49,942 bases of DNA. Origin: Acidimicrobiaceae bacterium. Lineage in GTDB: Bacteria > Actinomycetota > Acidimicrobiia > Acidimicrobiales > RAAP-2. The notes under the pieces are model-generated. The model ran no database searches, was not told where the DNA came from, and worked only from the letters and a program-made list of their open reading frames with translations. The translations under genes and the position numbers were made by a program. Below, in pieces: positions 39,670 through 49,135 of this stretch (position 1 is its first letter; every line of letters begins with the position of its first letter). Where the stretch lies: contig PLWZ01000019.1 of assembly GCA_003151235.1 (NCBI GenBank), forward strand, positions 1 through 49,942, given 5' to 3'.

Positions 39670-41685
39670 TCAGCTCCCTGAGTCCGGCAGTTGCGCTTCG
39701 AGCGTAGCGGCATCCCTCGCCGGAATGAGACACGCATAGTGGCGACACACGTACGCGGCGTCCTCGCTGCGACTTTCCCAGAGGGGAGAGTCGGTCGGCT
39801 CACCCCAGGCCAGCACCGCGCCGGGGAGCCATCGGGACCGGACGACGTCTCGGAGGTCCGGCCGATCCCCGGTCACGACGATCTCGACCGGGTCGCGGAG
39901 CACCGACGTTGCGGCGACCAGGTCGGCGAACGCCACCGGGTTCGACTCGATGAGCCCCGACACGGCCCGCACGATCTGCGTCGCGACCGCGATCAGCGCG
40001 TCGTCTCCGGTCAGGGTGCCGAGTCGCGCCAACGCGTTGACCGCGACCGCGTTCGCAGATGGAAGCGCGCCGTCCAAGAGATCCTTCGGCCGCACGATCA
40101 GGGGGTCGGCGTCCCTGCCGGTGGTAAACAGCACGCCGTCGGCACCGTCGGAGCCGAACAGATCCACCAACGCTCGGGCGGCCTCGCCCGCCCGCTCCGT
40201 CCACCGCGAGCGACCGGTGAGTTCGCCGAGACGCGTCGCCGCGTCGACGACCCACGCGTAGTCGGCCGCCAGCGCGAGGTGCCGGGCATCGTCGCCCTGG
40301 AGGCTGCGCAACCAACGCCCGTCGTCGCGCCGGAGCCGCGCGAAGAGGAGCTCGGCGATCTCCTCGGCCGCATCGGCCCACACGGTCATCCCGGTGGCCG
40401 CGGCGGCCTCGGCGAGGGTGGACACGGCCATCGCGTTCCACTCCGTGAGCACCTTGTCGTCCACGCCCGGCTGCGGGCGGGTCAGCCGGGCGGCCAGCAA
40501 CGCCGCGCGGGGCGCCTCGAGCTCGCGCGGGACCGCGAGCGGCGCCCCGAGTGGGCGGCGGAGGACGTTTGTCGATTCCCAGTTCCCGCGCTCGGTCACG
40601 CCATAGAAGGCACATGCGGCATCTGTTGAGGCACCCAGCCCGGCGGCCTCGAGGATCGCCGCGACCTCGTCCCTGGTGAAGGTGGCATGGCTGCCCTCGA
40701 CGCCGCCCGCGTCGGCGTCGATCGACGAGCACAGCCCGCCCGAGGGCGCCCGGAGGTCCGACAGCATGGCGTCGAGGGTCTCGGTCAGGACAACCAGGTA
40801 GTCGTCGCGACCGGTGAGCTGCCAGGCGTGCAGGTAGGCGCGGGCGAGAAGGGCCTGATCGGTGAGCATCTTCTCGAAGTGCGGGACCAACCACTCGCGG
40901 TCGGTCGAGTACCGGGCGAAGCCGCCGGCGAGGTGGTCGTACATGCCGCCGGCAGCCATCGCATCGAGCGTGGTGGTGGCCATCGTGAGCGAGCGCTCGT
41001 CGCCGGTCCTCGCGTGATGCCGGAGGCAGAGCTCGATGAGGGTCGGCCGGGGGAATTTCGGTGCCCCGCCGAAGCCTCCCCACTCGGGATCGAACGTCTT
41101 CGACAGCGCTTCGGCGACCCGGTCCAGCAGGGCGCCGAACTCGGGCGTGTTCTCCGACGGGCCCGGCGCGAGCTCGTCGGCCAGGGTGACCTGCTGCTCG
41201 ACGGCGACGACCAGCGAGTCGGCCTGGCGCTCGACGGTGTCGCGCTGGCTCGCCCAGGCGTCGGCCAACGCGGTGACGACCCGCCCGAATCCTGGATAAC
41301 CCTGTCGATCGCTCCTCGGGAAGTAGGTGCCGGCGAAGAACGGCCTCCCGTCGGGGGTGCAGAACACCGACATCGGCCAGCCGCCCGAGCCGTTCTGGGC
41401 GAGCACAGCGGCCATGTAGATCGCGTCGAGGTCGGGTCGCTCCTCGCGGTCGATCTTGATCGAGACGAACGACTCGGCGAGGAGCGCCGCGATCTCGTCG
41501 TCCTCGAAGGACTCGTGCGCCATGACGTGGCACCAGTGGCACGCCGCGTAGCCGACCGACACGAACAGCGGCTTGTCCTCGGACTTGGCCCGGGCGAGGG
41601 CCTCCTCGCCCCACGGGTACCAATCGACCGGGTTGTCGGCGTGCTGGCGCAGGTACGGGCTCGTCTCGTCACCCAGTCGGTTCAC
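39670..41685 (-). CDS. YyaL-type thioredoxin-domain protein (DUF255/SPATA20 family)
   Basis: A 671-residue protein. The N-terminal thioredoxin-like domain starts [21 protein letters not shown] and has C49-HWC52-H, the family's altered redox motif. [29 protein letters not shown] (shown in part), [13 protein letters not shown] and GTYFPR follow, then a long (alpha/alpha)6-barrel region with [14 protein letters not shown] and [12 protein letters not shown]. The family is widespread with no proven reaction; redox-linked sugar or protein processing has been suggested. The GTG start is 6 nt after a TAGGCT -10-like element. Confidence 0.88.
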   Translation of the reverse strand: MNRLGDETSPYLRQHADNPVDWYPWGEEALARAKSEDKPLFVSVGYAACHWCHVMAHESFEDDEIAALLAESFVSIKIDREERPDLDAIYMAAVLAQNGSGGWPMSVFCTPDGRPFFAGTYFPRSDRQGYPGFGRVVTALADAWASQRDTVERQADSLVVAVEQQVTLADELAPGPSENTPEFGALLDRVAEALSKTFDPEWGGFGGAPKFPRPTLIELCLRHHARTGDERSLTMATTTLDAMAAGGMYDHLAGGFARYSTDREWLVPHFEKMLTDQALLARAYLHAWQLTGRDDYLVVLTETLDAMLSDLRAPSGGLCSSIDADAGGVEGSHATFTRDEVAAILEAAGLGASTDAACAFYGVTERGNWESTNVLRRPLGAPLAVPRELEAPRAALLAARLTRPQPGVDDKVLTEWNAMAVSTLAEAAAATGMTVWADAAEEIAELLFARLRRDDGRWLRSLQGDDARHLALAADYAWVVDAATRLGELTGRSRWTERAGEAARALVDLFGSDGADGVLFTTGRDADPLIVRPKDLLDGALPSANAVAVNALARLGTLTGDDALIAVATQIVRAVSGLIESNPVAFADLVAATSVLRDPVEIVVTGDRPDLRDVVRSRWLPGAVLAWGEPTDSPLWESRSEDAAYVCRHYACLIPARDAATLEAQLPDSGS

Positions 41686-41691
41686 GCGTCG

Positions 41692-41697
41692 AGCCTA
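41692..41697 (-). promoter_or_regulatory. -10 element of the leaderless YyaL-like gene
   Basis: On the minus strand, TAGGCT is followed by 6 nt and the GTG at 41685. It lies in the 36-bp gap after menE, which is read in the same direction. No clear -35 is visible. Confidence 0.4.
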
Positions 41698-41721
41698 CGG
41701 GTGGGCGATGGCGGCCCCGTC

Positions 41722-42873
41722 TCAGGCCAGCGTGGTGCGGCGGACCTTTCCCGACGCGGTGCGGGGGAGCGCGTCCACGATCACCACTTCCTTCGGGGCG
41801 GCCCAGCGGGCCAGGTGGTCACCGGCCAGCCCGGCCAGCTCACCGAGCGTCGGGGGGTCACCGGCATCCACCGGGACGACCCAGGCCACCACCCGTTCAC
41901 CCCACTCGGGGTCGGGGCGCTTCCAGACCGCCACCTCGGCGACCTTCGGGTGCGCCCCGAGCACCGCCTCGACCGACGCCGGCCACACCTTCTCGGCCCC
42001 GGTCACGACGACCTCGGCCAGGCGGCCGTCGACGACGAGCCGGCCGGCCGCGTCGAGCCGGCCGGCGTCGCCGGTGGCGAGCCACCCCCCGCGGCCATCG
42101 GGACCCGGGACGGTCGGATCCGAGCCGTCCCGGTAGGCCCGGAGCTGCATGGGGCACCGCAGCAGGATCTCGCCGGCCGCGCCGCCGTCGGCCCCGCCGG
42201 CACCGAACGCGACCTCGACACCCTCGAGGGGGAGGCCGTCGTAGACGACGCCCGACCCGGTCTCGGTGAGCCCGTAGGTGGTCATCACGTTGGACGGGAG
42301 CCGCACCGGCGGCGCCGCGCCGCCGAGCACGATCCTCGTGAACACCGACGGGTCGAGCCGGCCGAGGGCGGTCGGGACCAGGGACACGTGGGTGGCCTCG
42401 CCCCGCCGGCCCATGGTTTCTACGACCGAGGCGTCGAAGCTCGGAAGGACGACGACCGGCGTCGCCGTGAGGATCGAGCGGGTGACCACCGACAGCCCGC
42501 CGATGTGGGCCAGGGGCAGGCAACACAGCCAGGTGTGGGCGACCGGGTCGACCCCGGCGGCCCGGGATGTGGCCCGGGCGGACGCCGCCACCGCCTGGTG
42601 GGTCAGCACGGCCGCCCGACGGGTGCCGAGCGACCCCGAGGTGGCGACGACCAGGGCGTCACCGACCTCCACGCCGGTCCCTCCGGTCAGCTTTCTCTCA
42701 CCCCCGGCGTCGATGACCGACCCGGGTCGCAGCGTCGACACGAGCTCGGCCGCGGCGGGAGGCGGCAGGCGCCGGTCGAGGACGCAAACGGCGTCCCCAC
42801 GGCCCCAGACCTGGACCAACGCGTCGATGAACGGCCGCCCGCCGTCGAGGTCGAGGGCAACGAGCTCCGGCAT
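41722..42873 (-). CDS. menE: o-Succinylbenzoate--CoA ligase MenE
   Basis: A 383-residue AMP-forming acyl-CoA ligase of the menaquinone pathway. The ATP loop VVATSGSLGTRRAAVLTH (residues about 74-91), LPLAHIGGL, the A5 motif TYGLTETGSG, LATGDAGRLD, and the A10 lysine in PRTASGKVRR are visible. It is shorter than typical MenE (about 450), with a compact N-terminal domain, as in actinobacterial homologues. Position beside menB, menA, menH and menD supports MenE over other ligases. It diverges from menB with only 22 bp between the start codons. Confidence 0.88.
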   Translation of the reverse strand: MPELVALDLDGGRPFIDALVQVWGRGDAVCVLDRRLPPPAAAELVSTLRPGSVIDAGGERKLTGGTGVEVGDALVVATSGSLGTRRAAVLTHQAVAASARATSRAAGVDPVAHTWLCCLPLAHIGGLSVVTRSILTATPVVVLPSFDASVVETMGRRGEATHVSLVPTALGRLDPSVFTRIVLGGAAPPVRLPSNVMTTYGLTETGSGVVYDGLPLEGVEVAFGAGGADGGAAGEILLRCPMQLRAYRDGSDPTVPGPDGRGGWLATGDAGRLDAAGRLVVDGRLAEVVVTGAEKVWPASVEAVLGAHPKVAEVAVWKRPDPEWGERVVAWVVPVDAGDPPTLGELAGLAGDHLARWAAPKEVVIVDALPRTASGKVRRTTLA

Positions 42874-42881
42874 CCGCCGGG

Positions 42882-42888
42882 TAGCGTA
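42882..42888. promoter_or_regulatory. Bidirectional -10 (TAGCGTA) between menE and menB
   Basis: TAGCGT (42882-42887, plus strand) is 8 nt before the menB GTG. The complement of 42883-42888 gives TACGCT, 9 nt before the menE ATG. One near-symmetric element can thus serve as -10 on both strands, each giving a nearly leaderless mRNA. Confidence 0.5.
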
Positions 42889-42895
42889 GGTCGGC

Positions 42896-43795
42896 GTGGC
42901 CGAGCCTCATGCAACGAACGGCCGGGTGCGGCCGGACCCCCTCGACGAGCTGCGGTCGCTTCCCCTCCCGGCCTGGAAGACCGTCGGTGACTTCCGGGAC
43001 ATCCGTTTCGAGGTCGCCGACGGGGTGTCCAAGATCACCATCTGTCGGCCCGAGGTCCACAACGCGTTTCGGCCCCAGACGCTCCAGGAGCTGAGCGAGG
43101 CCTTCACTGCGGCGCGCGACGATCCCGACGTCGGCACGATCATCCTGACCGGCGAGGGTCCCGATGCCTTCTGCTCGGGCGGCGACCAGCGCATCCGGGG
43201 CGACGACGGCTACATCGGTGACGACGAGGTGGCCCAGCGGGGGATCGGGCGGCTCAACGTCTTGGACCTCCAGGTCCTGATCCGGCGGATCCCGAAGCCG
43301 GTCGTGGCCAGCGTGGCCGGGTACGCGATCGGCGGCGGCCACGTCCTGCATCTCGTCTGCGACCTGACCATCGCGGCCGACAACGCCCGCTTCGGCCAGA
43401 CCGGGCCGATGGTCGGCAGCTTCGACGGCGGCTACGGCTCGGGGCTGTTGGCCCGCACGATCGGGTTGAAGCGGGCCAAGGAGATCTGGTTCCTGTGCCG
43501 CCAGTACGACGCCCAGCAGGCGCTCGACTGGGGGCTCGTCAACACCGTCGTCCCCCTCGCCGACCTCGAGGCCGAGACGGTCGCGTGGTGCCGGCGCATG
43601 CTTTCGTTGTCGCCCATCGCGCTCCGGATGCTGAAGGCAGGGTTCAACGCCGCCGACGACGGCCTCGCCGGCATCCAGCAGCTGGCCGGCGACGCCACGA
43701 TGCTCTTCTACATGTCCGAGGAGGGGCAAGAGGGGCGCAACGCGTACGTGGAGCGGCGACCCCCGGACTTCTCGCGGTTCCCGCGTCGGCCGTGA
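42896..43795 (+). CDS. menB: 1,4-Dihydroxy-2-naphthoyl-CoA synthase MenB
   Basis: A 299-residue crotonase-fold enzyme that cyclises o-succinylbenzoyl-CoA. Signatures are the oxyanion and loop region [36 protein letters not shown] and [17 protein letters not shown]. The Gly in QTGPxVGS matches the bicarbonate-dependent type of MenB rather than the type with an Asp there, as in Mycobacterium. The C-terminal [14 protein letters not shown] is typical. It begins with GTG and ends overlapping menA (GTGA). Confidence 0.94.
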   Translation: MAEPHATNGRVRPDPLDELRSLPLPAWKTVGDFRDIRFEVADGVSKITICRPEVHNAFRPQTLQELSEAFTAARDDPDVGTIILTGEGPDAFCSGGDQRIRGDDGYIGDDEVAQRGIGRLNVLDLQVLIRRIPKPVVASVAGYAIGGGHVLHLVCDLTIAADNARFGQTGPMVGSFDGGYGSGLLARTIGLKRAKEIWFLCRQYDAQQALDWGLVNTVVPLADLEAETVAWCRRMLSLSPIALRMLKAGFNAADDGLAGIQQLAGDATMLFYMSEEGQEGRNAYVERRPPDFSRFPRRP

Positions 43796-44700
43796 CGGGC
43801 GTGTCGGCCAGCGCCGGCACGCCAGCGATCGGCGGTGTTCGTCGTTGGATCGTCGGCGCCCGTCCGCGCACGCTGGCTGCCGCGGTCGTTCCGGTCGCCG
43901 TCGGCACGGTTGTCGGCCGGCTCGGATCGTCCGGTGGGATCGTCTGGTGGCGCGCCGTGTGCGCGGCCATCGTGTCGCTGGCCATCCAGGTCGGGACCAA
44001 CTACGCCAACGACTACTCCGACGGCGTCCGGGGCTCGGACGCGGACAGGGTCGGCCCGGTCCGGTTGACCTCGTCGGGCCTGGCCAGCCCGGGCCAGGTC
44101 CGCGCGGCGTCGTTCGCCGCGTTCGGAGTGGCCGCTGCGGCGGGGATCGCGCTCGCGGCGTCGATCAGCTGGTGGTTGGTCCCGGTCGGGCTGGCCTGCT
44201 TCGTTGCCGGGTGGCTGTACACGGGTGGCCCGAGGCCCTACGGCTACCTCGGCCTGGGCGAGGTGTTCGTGTTCGTGTTCTTCGGCCTGGTCGCGACGGC
44301 CGGTTCCGCCTACGTCCAGCACGGGCGGCTGACCTCGGCCGCGATCGCGGCCTCGGTCCCGGTCGGCCTTCTTTCGGTTTCCCTCCTCGAGTCGAACAAC
44401 CTGCGCGACATCGCCGGCGACGCGGCGGTGGCCAAGCGCACGCTCGCGGTCCGGGTCGGCGCGAGCCGGGCCCGGTGGCTCTATCTCGGCGCGCTCGGCG
44501 CGAGCTTCGCCTCGATCGCTCTGGTGGCATGGCAACGCCACTACGCGCTGGTGGCCCTGGTCGCGGCGCCGCTCGCGCTGGGACCGGGGGCGTCGGTGAT
44601 GGCGGGGGCCGACGGCCCCGAGCTGCTGCCGGTCCTGGCCGCCACCGGGCGCATCCAGCTGGTCGTCGGGGCACTGCTGACCCTCGGGATCGTGCTGTGA
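43792..44700 (+). CDS. menA: 1,4-Dihydroxy-2-naphthoate polyprenyltransferase MenA
   Basis: A 302-residue UbiA-superfamily membrane prenyltransferase with about eight helices. The two Mg-binding aspartate motifs are [11 protein letters not shown] (first Asp-rich box) and [20 protein letters not shown] (second, in part), and GPVRLTSSG is the MenA-specific extension. It attaches the isoprenoid tail to DHNA, forming demethylmenaquinone. GTG 43792 overlaps the menB stop by 4 bp; a longer frame upstream inside menB has no similarity. It converges on menH with an 8-bp gap. Confidence 0.92.
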   Translation: MTGVSASAGTPAIGGVRRWIVGARPRTLAAAVVPVAVGTVVGRLGSSGGIVWWRAVCAAIVSLAIQVGTNYANDYSDGVRGSDADRVGPVRLTSSGLASPGQVRAASFAAFGVAAAAGIALAASISWWLVPVGLACFVAGWLYTGGPRPYGYLGLGEVFVFVFFGLVATAGSAYVQHGRLTSAAIAASVPVGLLSVSLLESNNLRDIAGDAAVAKRTLAVRVGASRARWLYLGALGASFASIALVAWQRHYALVALVAAPLALGPGASVMAGADGPELLPVLAATGRIQLVVGALLTLGIVL

Positions 44701-44708
44701 CGGCCGGT

Positions 44709-45482
44709 TTAGTCCCTCGTCGCGTCGGTGGCGGCGAGCCACGACGCGACGATCGCCGCGGTGACCTCGGGCTGCTCGAGGTGGGCGGCGTGTCCGGCCC
44801 CCGGGACGAGCGCGAAGGCCCCGTGGACGACCCCTCGTGCCAGCCGTTGCCCGAGGGCCTGGTAGCGCGGATCGGTGGCCCCGGCCACGACCAGCACCGG
44901 CATCTCCAATTCGCCGAGGCGGGCCCAGAGCGGGCTCTCGGTTCCGGCGCCGGCCAGGCGCAGGCTCGACGCCAGGCCAGTCGGCGTGTTGCGCCGGCGT
45001 TCGTCGGTTCCGGCGTCGTCGTTGCGCAGCGTCGCGAACATCGGCGCGGCGAGCCACGACGCGATGAACGAGTCGACGTCGGGCTCGGATTCGAGCGCGG
45101 CCGCCGTCTCCTCGTCGCGGATCCGACGCGCCGCCCGAGCCGTCTCGTCTTCCATGCCGGCGGTCCCGCTGATCAGGACGAGGCGGCGGACCCGTTCCGG
45201 CGCCGAGAGCGCCGCGTGGAGCGCGAAGCGGGCCCCGAGCGAGTACCCCAAGAGGTCAAAGGGCTCGGTGCCGCCCGCCTCGAGCAGGAGGGCGCCCCCG
45301 GCGTCGAGGTCCGCTTCGACGTCGCCCGAGCCTCCATGGCCGGGCAGGTCCACCGACACGGTCCGTCGGCCCTGGCCGACCGATTGGCCGAACCGGCCCC
45401 ACAGGCGCCCGGTCTGGGTGAACCCGTGCGCGAGCACGAGCGTCGGGCCCTCACCGACCGACTCGGTGTGAAGCGAGGCCAC
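44709..45482 (-). CDS. menH: MenH-like alpha/beta-hydrolase (SHCHC synthase)
   Basis: A 257-residue alpha/beta hydrolase. HGFTQTGRLW (19-28) with the oxyanion site, DLPGHGGSG, the nucleophile elbow GYSLGAR with S81, and late GAGHAAHLEQP (His) form a serine triad. MenH enzymes eliminate pyruvate from SEPHCHC to give SHCHC after MenD. The assignment relies on motifs plus neighbours; generic esterases share the motifs. The GTG at 45482 is 5 bp from the menD start, which runs the other way. A TACGCT -10-like box lies inside the first menD codons, 8 nt before the GTG. Confidence 0.82.
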   Translation of the reverse strand: MASLHTESVGEGPTLVLAHGFTQTGRLWGRFGQSVGQGRRTVSVDLPGHGGSGDVEADLDAGGALLLEAGGTEPFDLLGYSLGARFALHAALSAPERVRRLVLISGTAGMEDETARAARRIRDEETAAALESEPDVDSFIASWLAAPMFATLRNDDAGTDERRRNTPTGLASSLRLAGAGTESPLWARLGELEMPVLVVAGATDPRYQALGQRLARGVVHGAFALVPGAGHAAHLEQPEVTAAIVASWLAATDATRD

Positions 45483-45487
45483 GAGCG

Positions 45488-47227
45488 GTGAGCGTAGCGA
45501 CCGCCGACGCCCAGGCCACCTTCGCGGCGACGCTGGTCGACGAGTGGGTCCGGGCCGGCGTGACCCATGCGGTCGTCTGCCCGGGCTCGCGTTCGACGCC
45601 GCTCGTGCTGGCCCTGGCCGATCGCGACGAGATCGAACTGCATGTGCGGCTTGACGAGCGGGGGGCGTGCTTCTTCGCCGTCGGGTTGGCGGTCGCGACC
45701 GGCGTGCCGAGCGTGGTCTGCACCACCAGCGGGACGGCCGCCGCCGAGCTCCACGCCGGGGTGGTCGAGGCGAGCCATGCCGGGGTCCCGTTGATCGTCT
45801 GCACGGCCGACCGTCCGCCCCGCCTGCACGGGGTGGGCGCCCCCCAGACCATCGAGCAATCCAACCTGTACGGCGGCGCGGTCCGGTGGTTCTTTGAGCC
45901 GGGTCCGGCCGAGCGCGACGACACCGCCGGGTGGCGTTCGATCGGTGCCCGGTCGGTCGTCGAGGCGGTGACCGGGGCTGGACCGGTGCACCTCAACCTG
46001 GCCTTCGACGAGCCCCTCCTCGGGACGGCCGGCCCGTTGCCCGAGGGCCGCGCCGGCGGCGCACCGTGGGCCGCGCCGGCGGCGCGCCCATCGATTCCCG
46101 TCGACATCGCGCGCGACGTCGAGCTGTGGGGGCGGCCCGGGGTCATCGTCGCCGGCGGTGGAACTCCCGTTCCCCCGATGGTGTTGGAGGTGGCCGACCG
46201 GCTCGGCTGGCCGGTCCTCGCCGATCCGCGTTCGGGGCTGCGCATCGACCATCCTGCGGTGATCGCGGCCGCCGACGCCTTCCTCCGGGACCCCGGGGTC
46301 CGCGATGCGCTCACGCCGGGGACCGTGCTCAGCTTGGGCGGACCGTGGGCGTCGCGGATCGTCGGGGAGTTTCTCGCCGACGCCGTTGCGGCGGGCGCCG
46401 AGATCGTGGCCGTCAACCCGTCGCCGACGGTCGACCCCGACAGGGTGAAGCACCAGGTCCTCCGGGGCGATCCCGTCGAGCTCCTCGAAGCACTCGCCGG
46501 CGCGCCCGTCGCGGGGCAGGCGCAATGGCGCGAACGCTGGGAACAGATAGAGGCCGCCGCGCAGGGTGCGATCGACAAGACCCTGGACAACGACCCGTTG
46601 TCGGCCGGTGGGCGAGCGAGCGAGCCGGGCGTGCTTCGGCATCTGTTGGCGGACCTCGACGCCGCGCACACGCTGGTCGTTGCGTCGTCGATGCCCATCC
46701 GGGACCTCGAGTGGTTCGGGGCTCCCCGGGCCAACCCTCCGAGGGTGCTGGCCAACCGCGGCGTCAACGGGATCGACGGGGTCACCTCCACGGCCCTTGG
46801 CGTCGCCGCCGGGGTGGGCGGGCCGGTGGTTGCCGTGCTCGGTGATCTGGCATTCCTGCACGACGTCTCGGCGCTGGTCCCGGTCGGCGACGCGACGGGA
46901 TCGTGCACCCTGGTCGTTCTCGACAACGACGGAGGGGGGATCTTCAGTTTCCTCCCACAGGCCGGCGCCCTGGCCGAGGAGCGCTTCGAGCGGCTGTTCG
47001 GGACGGCCCCGCGCGTCTCGATCGGCGAGGTGGCCCGGGGCTTCGGGCTCCCGGTGGCCGACGTCTCGACGCTGGCCGAGTTGGACGAGGCGCTGGGGAG
47101 ATTTGTCGGGGTGCCGGCCCCCTCGGTGATCAGGGTCGCATTGCCCTCGCGCACCGACAACGTCGCGCTGCACGAGCGGATCCACCGGGCGGTCGGAGAG
47201 TCGGCACGGTCGGTGCTGGCCGGCTGA
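45488..47227 (+). CDS. menD: SEPHCHC synthase MenD
   Basis: A 579-residue thiamine-diphosphate enzyme that joins 2-oxoglutarate and isochorismate. N-terminal PGSRSTPL (34-41), the Glu-bearing HVRLDERGACFFAVGLA, CTTSGTAAAELHAGVVEA and QTIEQSNLYG match MenD. The ThDP site has NRGVNGIDGVTSTALG and LGDLAFLHDVSAL with VVLDNDGGGIFSFLPQ. The GTG start follows GAGG 9 nt upstream. menF and menC are not in this window, so isochorismate synthase and OSB synthase must be elsewhere, as must the final methyltransferase. Confidence 0.95.
   Translation: MSVATADAQATFAATLVDEWVRAGVTHAVVCPGSRSTPLVLALADRDEIELHVRLDERGACFFAVGLAVATGVPSVVCTTSGTAAAELHAGVVEASHAGVPLIVCTADRPPRLHGVGAPQTIEQSNLYGGAVRWFFEPGPAERDDTAGWRSIGARSVVEAVTGAGPVHLNLAFDEPLLGTAGPLPEGRAGGAPWAAPAARPSIPVDIARDVELWGRPGVIVAGGGTPVPPMVLEVADRLGWPVLADPRSGLRIDHPAVIAAADAFLRDPGVRDALTPGTVLSLGGPWASRIVGEFLADAVAAGAEIVAVNPSPTVDPDRVKHQVLRGDPVELLEALAGAPVAGQAQWRERWEQIEAAAQGAIDKTLDNDPLSAGGRASEPGVLRHLLADLDAAHTLVVASSMPIRDLEWFGAPRANPPRVLANRGVNGIDGVTSTALGVAAGVGGPVVAVLGDLAFLHDVSALVPVGDATGSCTLVVLDNDGGGIFSFLPQAGALAEERFERLFGTAPRVSIGEVARGFGLPVADVSTLAELDEALGRFVGVPAPSVIRVALPSRTDNVALHERIHRAVGESARSVLAG
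45491..45496 (-). promoter_or_regulatory. -10 element of menH inside the menD start
   Basis: The complement reads TACGCT, 8 nt before the menH GTG. It lies in codons 2-3 of menD, so the two genes share regulatory DNA. Confidence 0.4.
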
Positions 47228-47318
47228 GGCCGATCGCTCGTAGCCGAGCTCGACGGCGATGCACAGGGACTGACCGCCGACGAGCGGAGCGCCGACGGCC
47301 GTATGGCAGGCTTTCGGC

Positions 47319-48614
47319 GTGCCCGGCCTCGTCGAAGACCTCCGCTTTCGCGGCCTCATCGTCCAGGTCACCGACGAGGCGCTGTTCGACAAGCTGGACG
47401 CCGGTGGGCTGAGCGCCTACATAGGGTTCGACCCGACCGCGTCGAGCCTGCACCACGGGAACCTGCTGCAGCTGTGCACGCTCCGACGGCTCCAGCTGGC
47501 CGGTCACCGACCCATCGCCCTCGCGGGCGGTGGGACCGGGTTCATCGGCGATCCCAGCGGGAAGTCCGACGAGCGTCAGCTGCTCGACGTGGACGAGCTC
47601 GCCGCCAACGTCGAGGGGATCCGACCGCAGCTGGCCCGGTTCCTCGACTTCACCGAGTCGGCCGGGAAATCCAGGGCGCTGCTCGCCGACAACGCGGCCT
47701 GGTTGACCACGGTGTCGCTGATGACGTTCCTGCGCGACGTCGGCAAGTACGTCACGGTGAACGAGATGATCGCGAAGGAGTCGGTGCGGTCCCGACTGGA
47801 ACGGGCCAACCAGGGCATCTCCTACACCGAGTTCAGCTACATGCTGCTGCAGGCGTACGACTTCCTGCGCCTCCACATCGACCAGGGGTGCGACCTCCAG
47901 CTCGGCGGCACCGACCAGTGGGGCAACATCACGGTCGGGGCGGAGCTCATAGGCAAGGTCACAGGTGACCGCGTCTACGGGCTCACCACGCCGCTCGTGA
48001 CCAAGGCCGATGGGTCGAAGTTCGGGAAGACGGCCGAGGGGACCATCTGGCTGGACCCGGCACGGACCAGCCCGTACCGCTTCTACCAATTCTTCATGAC
48101 GGCCGAGGACGCCAAGGTCGGCGACTACCTCCGCTTCTTCACGTTCCTCTCCCGCGACGAGATCACGGCGTTGGACGCCGAGACAGCGGCGCACCCGGAG
48201 CGTCGGGTGGCCCAGCGCGCGCTCGCAGCGGCGCTGTGCGATCTCGTCCACGGCGAGGACGAGACCAAGCGCGTCGAGCGGGCCTCCGAAGCCCTGTTCG
48301 GCGAGGAGATCTCGACGCTGGACGAAGCGACCCTGCTCGAGGTGTTCGAGGACGCGCCGTCGAGCGGGCTCACGCGCACCGCGCTCGGCGCCGACGGCGC
48401 CGGCGGCCTGGACATCGTCGACGCGCTGACCCGGGCCGGGCTGTCCAAGTCCAAGAGCGACGCCCGACGGGACGTCGAGGGTGGCGGCATCTACGTGAAC
48501 AACCGGCGGGTCGAGGACCTCGACCGGTCGCTCGGTACCGACGACCTCTTGCAGGGTCGGTTCATCGTGCTGCGAAAGGGACGTCGCGATTACCACCTGC
48601 TGCGGGTCGAGTGA
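47319..48614 (+). CDS. tyrS: Tyrosyl-tRNA synthetase TyrS
   Basis: A 431-residue class I aminoacyl-tRNA synthetase. The HIGH equivalent is H45-HGN48 in SSLHHGN, the tyrosine/ATP region has GDPSGKSDER, QAYDFLRLH and QLGGTDQWGNI (TyrRS signature), and the KMSKS loop is K234-FGKT238. A C-terminal S4 RNA-binding domain is present (ALTRAGLSKSKSDARRDVEGG...VNNRRV). GTG 47319 starts the normal N-terminus. The 91-bp region before it holds no T-box or other recognisable leader. It overlaps the next gene by 4 bp. Confidence 0.95.
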   Translation: MPGLVEDLRFRGLIVQVTDEALFDKLDAGGLSAYIGFDPTASSLHHGNLLQLCTLRRLQLAGHRPIALAGGGTGFIGDPSGKSDERQLLDVDELAANVEGIRPQLARFLDFTESAGKSRALLADNAAWLTTVSLMTFLRDVGKYVTVNEMIAKESVRSRLERANQGISYTEFSYMLLQAYDFLRLHIDQGCDLQLGGTDQWGNITVGAELIGKVTGDRVYGLTTPLVTKADGSKFGKTAEGTIWLDPARTSPYRFYQFFMTAEDAKVGDYLRFFTFLSRDEITALDAETAAHPERRVAQRALAAALCDLVHGEDETKRVERASEALFGEEISTLDEATLLEVFEDAPSSGLTRTALGADGAGGLDIVDALTRAGLSKSKSDARRDVEGGGIYVNNRRVEDLDRSLGTDDLLQGRFIVLRKGRRDYHLLRVE

Positions 48615-49135
48615 GCGGGAGTCCGGCCCGCTGGAAGATCGTCGTGGCCGGTGCCGGGGTGGTTGCAATCGGGGTCCTCGCGTTCATCGCGTACGGCGGG
48701 ACCGGCCGGTCCGGCACGCCGACCCAGGACCTCGTGGCCTGGGTGCGCCAGACCGGCCTCGGGGCCTCGGTCGGCACCGTGGTCGGTGACGCGAGCCGGG
48801 TCCGGATCGCGGTGGACGGGCACCAGGGTTCGGGGGTGTTGCACACCGACTGCGGGGTGCTGCTGACCGACGCCCAGAGTGCCAACGGCGAGCTGCCTAC
48901 CCCCAACGCGCAGCTCACCGACCTCTTGTCGTCGGGCTATGCGCTCGCCTACGACGCCGGCAACGACTGCTACAACTCCGCCGGGACCAACCGCTCGCTC
49001 CTCGACAGGGCGACCAAGGAGCGGATCCAGGCCGAGGCCAAACTGCAGCAGGCCGTCACCCTGGTCGACCAGCTGACCGGCCTCACCGTGTCGACGACCA
49101 CCACCACCGAGCCCGACATCGGGGTCCTCGGATGA
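48611..49135 (+). CDS. Membrane-anchored protein of unknown function
   Basis: A 174-residue protein with an N-terminal hydrophobic helix (about 9-27) after a short basic segment, then an extracytoplasmic domain with two Cys (in HTDCGVLL and GNDCYNS) that may form a disulfide. A predicted helix (RATKERIQAEAKLQQAVTLV) precedes a Thr-rich end (STTTTTEPD). No recognised family. GTG 48611 overlaps the tyrS stop by 4 bp; the open frame upstream runs antisense-style through tyrS. It overlaps the flavin-reductase gene (ATGA). Confidence 0.68.
   Translation: MSGSPARWKIVVAGAGVVAIGVLAFIAYGGTGRSGTPTQDLVAWVRQTGLGASVGTVVGDASRVRIAVDGHQGSGVLHTDCGVLLTDAQSANGELPTPNAQLTDLLSSGYALAYDAGNDCYNSAGTNRSLLDRATKERIQAEAKLQQAVTLVDQLTGLTVSTTTTTEPDIGVLG

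Noticed and set aside
47228..47318. T-box riboswitch before tyrS
   Set aside because: Only 91 bp, with no specifier-loop pattern or antiterminator sequence.
45173..47392. Minus-strand frames of 739 and 569 codons opposite menD
   Set aside because: No domain similarity; menD has all thiamine-diphosphate motifs in the other strand.
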